Positions 56,515 to 64,000 of a DNA stretch of 64,000 nt are shown here, piece after piece (positions within the stretch are counted from its first letter, which is position 1; every line of letters starts with the position of its first letter). Source of the DNA: Glycine soja (Eukaryota > Streptophyta > Magnoliopsida > Fabales > Fabaceae); the NCBI RefSeq assembly GCF_004193775.1, contig NC_041007.1, forward strand, positions 22,651,501 through 22,715,500, given 5' to 3'. Position numbers and translations under genes: made by a program. Below the pieces are notes generated by a model. It had not been told where the DNA came from, searched no databases, and was given only the letters and a program-made list of their open reading frames with translations.

Positions 56515-57335
56515 ACTGAATTTTTATCACTAAGGTTTAGGTAGCTTAAATGCAAAGTAGAATATTGCATTTTACTAGATGAACCTTAGTTGAACGGATG
56601 CATTGGAAATTGTTTTTGTTTCAACTTTCAAGAGAGCTTATTTATTCTAGTTGGTGGCAATCTTCACTATAAATAGAGAAGAGAATTAGTGGCGAAAACA
56701 ACACATGTAAAGAGAGTGTGTGAGAAAAGAGATTGTGAAACAAAATCACTTTGTTGAGAGAAAAGTGTCTTTGTGTGAGAGTGTTATCATTTCTTGTAAC
56801 CATTGAGTGGGGTACTCGGGTTTGTAGAGTGATACACTATTTGGGGTGGGTTACAATCTTGTAATCATTCTTGCGATAGTGAAATATTGTTTGAGACGAT
56901 TTCGTGGACGTAGGCAAAAATTGTTGAACAACGTTAAATTCTTGTGTTTGTTATTATTTTTCCTATCGTATAATCTTTGTTGTATTTTCATGATCTTTGT
57001 GGGTGTGGATAATTTTATTTGAGGGAGTGTTGATTACCCAACAGTGGTATCAGAGCGTTGATTTCCCAATAATCCTAATGATGGATGCAGAAAATTGCTC
57101 ACCTTTACCAATGACGATGGAGTTAGAAAATAGGGCCTATAAATTAGAGTTGAACCCAAAAACTCAATGTCAATAATGGCTTCCAAATACCTCCGACGAG
57201 CTTTAACTACTAGAAGAGCATTTCTGACGAGGGAGGACACAACAATAAAAGCAATAAATGCACAAGAGACATCGCATTGAATGAGGATTATGACAATGAT
57301 CGAAAACATGTAGAATTAATGATTGTAGTATTTCA
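56515..57335 (+). mobile_element. copia fragment: LTR, primer site and gag start
   Basis: LTR-like sequence ends ACCCAACA at 57043. Directly after it comes TGGTATCAGAGC (57045-57056), the perfect initiator-Met primer site. About 280 bp of probable leader and gag follow (ATGATGGATGCAGAAAATTG...). The left edge (near 56515) and right edge (near 57335) are estimated from where LINE sequence stops and restarts. Confidence 0.75.
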
Positions 57336-57339
57336 AAAC

Positions 57340-58560
57340 CCATAATTAGCCAATCATTGCAGCAATCATCTCCATCAATTGCTCATCAACACGATGCAAT
57401 GAATGTAGACATTGAAACTGATCCAGACATCATCGTTGGAGATAAAAACGGCTTTGGAGAGAATGACCACGCGCAAAAACAAAAAAATGCAACCATAATC
57501 CTAATCCTAATCCTATGCACAACATCCACGCACTCCCTAACATTCCTATTACCTCACTAAACCTAAACACCACACCCAAACAGCTAGTAAATCCCACACC
57601 CACTCTTCCCTTAAACGATATTAACATGTTGTACCCAAACACACCCAACCCTATCCCAAACACAAACCCAAACAACCACCTTATCCCTAACCCATCTCAA
57701 ACTCTCCCAACCTTATCTCTAACCACCTCCAAGCTGTCTCATACCCTCCTAATCTCATCCATATCCACTCTTTCTCCAAACCAAAAAGAAATTATCTTTC
57801 TTTTTTATTGGTGGACCCTGGCAAAGATGCCTCCCAGGGACAATGAGTATCCTCAGTTGGAATTTTTGGAACCTAGATAACCTAAGTGCAATTCCCATTC
57901 TCCACCCAAGCTCATCGCTTGGACATGATCTTCCTTTGTGAAACTTTAGTAAACATTTGCCACATTAAAGAAATAAAGAACCTTCTAGGCTTTGAATCTT
58001 TTCTTGTTGTTGATGCAAATAGCAGGAGCAAAGGCCTAGCATTTCTGTGGAAACATCCTTTTGACTATACCCTTCTCAACTACTCCTCAAACTTCATAAA
58101 TGTCGAGGTACTTAAGCATGGCAGAGGCTTGGCATTTCTATGGAAACATCCTTTCGACTATACCCTTCTCAAATACTCCTCAAACTTCATAAATGTCCAG
58201 GTACTTAATCATGGATCCCAGCCTTGGTGTCTAATAGGGTTCTATGGATTTCCTAAAAGACAAAAAAGAAGGGAATCGTAGAACCTAATCTGTAATCTCT
58301 CTCATTCTTCCAACCTCCCTTGGTGTATTCTAGGATATTTCAATGATTTTCTTTCCCCAGATGAAAAATATGGCAGTCGTGATCACCCAAATTGGCTCAT
58401 CTTGGGGTTTGGTGAAACAATCATCGATAGTGGACTCCATGATCTTCTTATGGAAGGTTATAAGTTCACCTACTCCAAAAGTAAAGGAAAACACAATGCC
58501 ATAGAAGAAAATCTTGATAGAGCCTTATCTACGGTGGATTGGCTTGATCTGATCCCAGAT
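57340..58560 (+). pseudogene. LINE linker and APE-type endonuclease, broken, with an in-frame duplication
   Basis: A Pro/Asn/Thr-rich linker leads into the endonuclease fold: ILSWNF, MIFLCETLV (catalytic Glu), FNDFLSPDEKYGS, LHDLLMEGYKFTYSKSKGK and ENLDRALSTVDWL. A 93-bp tandem duplication (58032-58217) repeats GLAFLWKHPFDYTLL...YSSNFINV in frame. Stops at 57878-57880 and 58279-58281 and frame changes make it inactive. Confidence 0.85.
58032..58217 (+). repeat. 93-bp in-frame tandem duplication
   Basis: Copy 1 starts AGGCCTAGCATTTC (58032) and copy 2 starts AGGCTTGGCATTTC (58125). Both encode 31 residues with few changes. Confidence 0.93.
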
Positions 58561-58801
58561 TTGAAGTAAAGAAATATCAGTGCCTCTAAATAAGACCATT
58601 CTCCCTTTCAAAAAGTCTTTTCGCTTTGAGAACTTGTGGCTTATGGAGCCATCACTTGATCTTATTGTTGAAGACGGTTGGGATAACAGTGTCAATAGTG
58701 ATCTTATTTCAAAACTTGAAACTTGCTTATCATATATTCATTCCTAGGGCAAGCAGGTAAAAGTCACAAATTGATCACTATAGAAAGGAGATGGAAACCC
58801 T

Positions 58802-59899
58802 TGATGTGTCATTATTTTCTCCTATTTCTTAACCTTTTTGTCACCAATTTAATTACTGATTTACTCTAATTGTTAAATTTATTATTCAGTTTTATCAATT
58901 GGGCCCACTTGACTAATTTGGTGTTTTAATTCAATTTCAGGATAATTATAAGCAATTGGACTGAGCCAGATTGGACTGGAAGAGAGAAGACAATTTTATT
59001 AGATTTCGTCTAATTTTATTTTATTGCATTAAGTTTTTATTTAGTATTTTTATTTCGTTTTAGGCCAAAATAATGTAATCAGGCCCAGTGACTTTGAGTG
59101 ACTCTTATCAATAACATAGCCTTGGGATTCGTGCAGGCTATTCTATTGTTAAGAAGTTTTAGGGTTTTACGTTTTGAGCTTGGTATTACTGTTCACGTGA
59201 ATGCATTTTTCCATTTTCTGCTTCTAATTGCAATTTCGTTTCTGTTCCTTCTTCTGCCTTTAGTGTCATATTCATTTTCTGCCTTTAGCTTCATTTTCAT
59301 TTTCTACCTTTAGCTTCATTTATGTTTTCTGCTTTTGTTGAACTTATGGAAGGCTAAATTTCTAGTATTGTTTCCCTCTGAGGATGAAGCGTAACTCTCT
59401 TTGAGGTTTTGTTTTTAATGTTGCTTTCCTATTGGTTTTCCCTTCACCAATTAACCCACATGCGTTCTGTTAATCTGTGCACGCTTCGTGTTCGATTAAT
59501 TGCCTCTGTGCTTAAATTACGTTCGTGCTTAATGAACAAGGGGTTAATTGGTGTATGTGTTGCTTAATCACATATTGACAAACATAAATTGATTTTTGCT
59601 TAGTAGATTAAATTAGGGTTGGATTAAGTGGTTAACTGACAGGGGTGAAATCCTCATAACCAAGGATAAGAGAATGACTTCTGAATCAGAGGAAACAACA
59701 CGTTTTTAATACTATTAATTTCGTATTCCAATCTGCTTGTTCTCAAATTTACTAAACAAACACACACCCCCAATTGTTACTGTTATAACGAAGCATATTA
59801 TGAACATTTGGTTAGTCATTGCTCGTTGGAAAACGACCTAGGATCACTTCCTAGTTACTACATTCTAATGTTTATTTGATTCGGGTACGGCCTCGATCA
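58802..59899 (+). mobile_element. solo LTR with target-site duplication ACCCT
   Basis: Starts TGATGTGTCATTATTT and ends CTCGATCA, with ACCCT at 58797-58801 and 59900-59904. 1098 bp. The sequence resembles widespread legume LTRs with a conserved CAATTGTTACTGTTATAACG-like tail. Family not named. Confidence 0.88.
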
Positions 59900-59904
59900 A
59901 CCCT

Positions 59905-60500
59905 TCATGAAGCCTTTGACAAGGAAGGAGCAAAATGTTATGCTACTGCAAGAGCCAAGATGAATAACTTGATTGCACAAGAAGAAGCTTATTGGAAGCA
60001 AAAAGCAAAAGTATATTGACTCAAATATGAGAACATCAACTCAAAGTTCTTCCATTAATATGCCACAACAAGAAAAAAGATAAACACTATCTCCTCTCTC
60101 ACTCGAGATGATGGTATGATGTTGAAATCACATAATGATATTTGTACTAAAGCAAAATCCTACTTTGAAAATCTATATTGTGATGGAAACAACAAGATTG
60201 ATGAAATAATAAATCATATTCTCTTCCACTTGTCATCTGATGATAATTCTTTCTTACTTGCTCCTTTTTCCATTGAAGAATTTAAAATTTCTCTTTTCCA
60301 AATGTACTCCAATAAATCCCCTAGTCCAAATGGCTTAAACCTTGCATTTTTTTAAAATTAAAACCTTTTTGGCCCTAACATTTTTACAGCAACCTTCTAC
60401 TGCCTGGAAAATGAATCCTTCCCACCTCAAATAAACCATACATCCTTTGTCCTTATCCCCAAAATCCTTAACCCTTCAACCATTGAAGATTTTCGTCCTA
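59905..60500 (+). pseudogene. LINE linker and RT fingers remnant
   Basis: Words: QEEAYWKQKAKVYWLKYENINSKFFH (the usual WL-x-GD-x-N-T-x-FFH with changes), RKKINTISSL, KAKSYFENLY, NKSPSPNGLNLAFF (usual KAPGPDG) and LIPKILNPSTIEDFRPIS. The solo LTR at 60505 interrupts the RPIS-LCN motif. Confidence 0.88.
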
Positions 60501-60504
60501 TATC

Positions 60505-61674
60505 TGATGGAAGCTTGTTTGAGAAGCTTATATGGAGGTTGGATCTTTGAGCTTCAATAAGGTCCTTCAATGATGATTTTCAGCCATGGAATTGCAACAA
60601 AAGATAAAGAAGAAGAGGTGAAAGGAAGCGCCATCCACTAGAGAATAAGCCATGGACGGAGAAACTTTACCACCAAGAGAGTGCCTTGGATAATGAGCTT
60701 AGAGAGGAAGCTTCAATGGAGGAAGAGAATGACATGGAAATTGAAGGAGAATAGAGAGAGAAGCTAAACTTTGAAGTGTGTCTCACAAGTTTCTCATTCA
60801 TCAAAGTTGTGACAAGTTTTATACATGTTTCTATTTATAGCCTAGGTCACTAACTAAATGAAATTCACTTTTCATTTCATGTGAATCTAAAAGGAATATT
60901 CCAAGAATATGCCAAATGCATCTTAGCATATTCCCTTTAGATGCCACAAGCATGGAAGGTGTGACTCTAGCACATGGGAAGCTTCCTTGGGAAGCAAGGA
61001 AGAAAGCTTCCTTGAGAAGCTAGGAGGGGGGGGGGGGGGGGAGGGGACATGCACTTCTTCCTAGGGAAGGAAGGAAGACAAGTTGGGCTTGGCCCAAGAG
61101 GAAGAAAGGATGGCTGAAATTCATCTGGCTTGGGGAGGCCCAAGTCCAGATGAATCTTAGCTACTCACACCTCTCCAATAGCTAAGCTCACTCTCATGCC
61201 AAAATGGGCTTGGCTTCTAGGGTAGGGAGGTGGTTGAAATTCATCTGGCTTGGGGAGGCCCAAGCCTTGATGAATCTTAGCTACACACACCCCTCCAATA
61301 GCTAAGCTCACCCTCATGTCAAAATACATGAAAATACAAAAAAAGTCTCTACTACAAAGACTAGTCAAAATGCCCTCAAATACAAGACTAAAGCCCTATA
61401 CTACTAAGATACCCTTAACTTGTAGGGTAGGGTATCCTTAATTTGTAGGGTACCCTACAAACCTAAAATGGTTAAAATACAAGGCCCAAAAGAAGAAAAA
61501 CCTATTATAATGTTTATAAAGAAAAGTGGACCCAACCTTGGCCCATGGGCTCAAAAATCTACCCTGAGGTTCATGAGAACCCTATGGCCTTCTTCAGCAG
61601 CTTTAGCCCAATCCTCTTTGAACCTCTTGCTCATGGCTCTGGTGACTGGTCCCTTCCTATGGAGGATTGCATCA
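60505..61674 (+). mobile_element. solo LTR with target-site duplication ATATC
   Basis: Starts TGATGGAAGCTTG and ends GGATTGCATCA, with ATATC at 60500-60504 and 61675-61679. 1170 bp. Same family as the solo LTR at 16101. It contains a poly-G run at 61026-61041 and a tandem duplication at 61087-61325. Confidence 0.9.
61087..61325 (+). repeat. approximately 117-bp tandem duplication with internal hairpins
   Basis: Each unit contains TTCATCTGGCTTGGGG and AGATGAATCTTAGCTAC; TTCATCTGG and the inverted word CCAGATGAA form a stem in unit 1. TAGCTAAGCTCAC follows in both. Confidence 0.85.
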
Positions 61675-61679
61675 ATATC

Positions 61680-62837
61680 CCTATGCAATTTCCTTTAAAA
61701 AATAATTTTCAAAACTCTAGCCAATCATCTCAAACCTGTGTTCCACGAATGCATTTCCCATGAGCAATCTACCTTTGTAGAGGGACGATCTATTCTTGAC
61801 AATGTCCTTATGGCTTTTGAAGTAGTCCATCACACAAAATGCAAAACTAGAGAAAAAATTGGTGAAGTGGCCCTCAAGATTGACATTAGCAAGGCTTTTG
61901 ATAGGGTTCCATGGAATTTTTTATTCAAATTAGTGGAAAAATGGGCTTTAATGAAAAATGGATTTGTTGGATGAAGATATGATTTGAAACTGTTCAATAT
62001 TCAGTCAGGATTAATGGGGAATCTTTTGGTCAAATCTCACCAGGGAGAGGACTTAAGACAAGGTGACCCATTGTCACCCTATCTTTTTTATTTTATGCAC
62101 AGAGGGACTTTCTTCAATTTTGAAACACTATGAGAGAATAGGAGAGCTTCATGGAATAAAATTGTGTAGAGGGGCTCTTACCATCTCACGCCTTCTTTTT
62201 GCTGACGATTGTTTTCTATTTTGTAGGGCAACAAAAAAAGAAACATCCACTCTAATCAATATTCCTAACATCTATGGAATAGCTTTTGGACAATTGACAA
62301 ATTTCCAGAAATTTGAGGTATTTTTCAGTTCCTACACTAAAATAGATGTAAGACATAAAATTATGTCTTTAAGACAAAACATATCTAAAGCAAATCTAAT
62401 TGAAATTGGAAAATATCTTGAACTACCCTCTATAATTGGAAGGAAGAATTTTATTTTTTTTAGTTTTTTGAAGGACAAACTCTGGAAACGCATCAACCAC
62501 TAGTCAAGTAAGCACTTACCTAAGGCAGGAAAAGAAAATGTTCTCAAATCTTGTGCACAAGCCATTCCATCATACCGCATGAGTGTTTATCTTCTACTAT
62601 CAACTGTAGAGGACAAACTTCAAAAGATGATGAACTTATTCTGGTGGGGCTCAAGAGCAATACAACAACAAGGAATCAACTGGCTCAACTAGAAAAAATT
62701 AACCATGAAAAAGTAATTTGGTGGTATGGGATTCAAACATCTACATGGCTTCAATATTTCCATGCTAGGGAAGCAAGGCTAGAAATTTACCAATAATTCT
62801 GATGGTACAGTTACAAAGATATTCAAAGCTAAATATT
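61680..62837 (+). pseudogene. LINE reverse transcriptase palm and thumb, start of zf-RVT
   Basis: Motifs: SLCNFL, EQSTFVEGRSILDNVLMAFEV, LKIDISKAFDRVPWNFL (first Asp), LRQGDPLSPYLFILC, SRLLFADDCFLFC (catalytic FADD, intact), FQKFEVFFSS, YLELPSIIGR and SCAQAIPSYRMSVYLL. Stops and shifts at 61972, 62050-62065, 62501 and others. The frame is cut by the CACTA end at 62838. Confidence 0.9.
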
Positions 62838-63560
62838 CACTACTAGAAAAATAGCTTTCTATGACGCACATTTGATGACGGTTACCATACAATCGTCTTA
62901 ATATGTCAAGCGGTGATGATTTTGTAAATACCAGGTTTTTCAACAAAGACGATTTTACCTAAACTGTCTTCGTACCACTTAATGCTTTAGTTTTATGATG
63001 CACATTCTAAGATAGTTATAAGGAACCATCTTAGAATGTGACACAGTGACAATTTTTTAATTAGAGGGACTGCAAACCATGACGTTTTTCGTTAAACCAT
63101 CGTCATTTTCAGTCCCTCTAATTACAAAATTGCCACAACACACAAGACTTGTGCCTTCCCTCACCTGGTAGCGTGTCTCCCTCACCTCACCTCGTAGCTA
63201 GTCTTCCTCACCTGTGGTGTCGTCTGTCATGCCCTCCCTAACGTCACCTAACCTAATGTTACCTCACCTAAGCTCACCTCTGTGCTTTGTTCCGTCAATC
63301 CGAGTCAGGTGGTGTATTGAGCTGTCTCCTGCCTATCGCTTTGGCATTGTGTGTGACCATCGTCATACGGGTAATTATCCCTTTCGATGCCCTTTTGGTC
63401 TTCATGCCCTTTTTGAACCTTAGACCCCAATTTCCCTTTTGATGACATTTTCAAGTTTTATTGAGTCTAAAGTGTTCAAGTAACATTATTCTAAATTATG
63501 AATAAGGGGTTGTATTTTAGTTCCCGTATAAACATTAGTGTACCTAGCATTGGTGTATAG
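62838..63560 (+). mobile_element. terminus of a second CACTA element
   Basis: Begins CACTACTAGAAAAATAGC, a canonical CACTA end, followed by subterminal inverted words: 63001-63040 (CACATTCTAAGAT ... ATCTTAGAATGTG), and 63046-63072 pairing with 63110-63136 (ATTAGAGGGACTG against CAGTCCCTCTAAT). The other end is not in the window, so extent and strand cannot be given; the right border is a guess. Confidence 0.8.
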
Positions 63561-64000
63561 CTTCTCGAATAGTAAGAACAAAACAAGAAGGAGGCAGGAG
63601 TGTCGCAACTGACCCTTCAGTGGGGGCTCGAAAAGGCCTTTCGCATGGGCCTAGGGTGTGCTTTCCATTGAAGGAAAACGCGTGGAGTCACCACCAACAT
63701 TTATTCGAAGAAAACGTCGGAAAAACCAAAATGGAAAAGGTTGAGGGTCTGTGTGTTTTGAAAATGAGGGTTCGGGAGTTGTTTGCGCACGGGGAAGGTA
63801 TTAGCACCCCACGCGTTCGTCACAAGGGACGACAACCTCTAATTGAGTGTGCAAGACATGACTTCAAAATTATGTATTTTTCCTTTTTTTATGTTTTTTA
63901 TCTTTTTGGGGTCGACAAGGGTGTTGCCCTTGCTTCTACGTATCCTCCGGTTCTTTAAGAACTGAAGGTTTGTTTTTACATTGATATTATCTTTTTTGAA
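63560..64000 (+). repeat. Ogre/Tat-like gypsy fragment
   Basis: Contains GTGGAGTCACCACCAAC, GTTCGGGAGTTGTTTGCGCA, GGGGAAGGTATTAGCACCCC and ACGCGTTCGTCACAAGGGAC, which I recognise as the conserved leader region of legume Ogre elements. It continues past the right edge. The 112-codon frame inside has no domain signal. Confidence 0.6.

Larger units (their letters stand above)
55810..62837 (+). mobile_element. LINE on the + strand, split by a copia piece and two solo LTRs, cut by a CACTA end
   Basis: Parts in order: ORF1 with DUF4283 (55810-56510), a Pro/Asn-rich linker (57340-57840), endonuclease (57840-58560), linker (58560-58800 and 59905-60110), RT fingers (60110-60500), and RT palm to zf-RVT start (61680-62837). 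All pieces are collinear and in plant LINE order, and rejoin across exact target-site duplications for the two solo LTRs. Confidence 0.88.

Noticed and set aside
57045..57056. TGGTATCAGAGC as part of a tRNA gene
   Set aside because: It is the retroelement primer site next to an LTR end; no cloverleaf can be drawn around it.
63214..63423. 69-codon frame with a coding-like look
   Set aside because: No domain recognised; it lies in the interior of the second CACTA end and is probably chance.

Overview
The window is nuclear DNA of a legume, most likely soybean (Glycine) or a close relative. It is AT-rich, holds spliced plant genes with GT-AG introns, and is packed with nested transposons. The legume call rests on repeats I recognise: CACTA ends built from ACATCGG hairpins, a SIRE-like copia LTR carrying repeated GTAATCGATTAC words, and an Ogre/Tat-like fragment at the right edge. 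No database search was possible, so lineage names come from recognition.

Only two host genes look functional. One is a small three-finger RanBP2-type zinc-finger protein (31744-32952, + strand, 3 coding exons, 140 aa, with a 5'UTR intron). The other is a six-exon NUDX19-type NADH pyrophosphatase, a Nudix hydrolase with a zinc ribbon (44466-54503, + strand, 426 aa). Its fourth intron contains a 4.3-kb antisense LINE, and its first intron contains a solo LTR and a foldback element.

Layout: 395-5524 is a decayed Ty3/gypsy chromovirus with two 371-bp LTRs. 5530-9500 holds LINE pieces around a decayed hAT transposon. 12477-26440 is a Ty1/copia remnant split by an 11.7-kb CACTA element (13810-25533, TSD TGA). 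That CACTA element carries pieces of TNP2 transposase and an Ulp1-like protease, two large palindromes, fragments that look like captured host genes, and three solo LTRs, each with a 5-bp target-site duplication. 26440-31040 is AT-rich and mostly featureless. 36009-43081 is a Tekay/Del-like gypsy element (TSD CATAT). Its 3' LTR contains a Tourist-like DNA element holding part of an AT-hook (AHL) gene. 55810-62837 is a LINE on the + strand, broken by a copia fragment and two solo LTRs and cut off by a second CACTA end at 62838. The right edge (about 63560-64000) is Ogre-like.

There is no sign of a new defence system or biosynthetic cluster. The most interesting content is transposon biology: two elements of different superfamilies carry host-gene fragments, paired palindromes lie just upstream of a transposase start, and exact target-site duplications allow the insertion order to be read.
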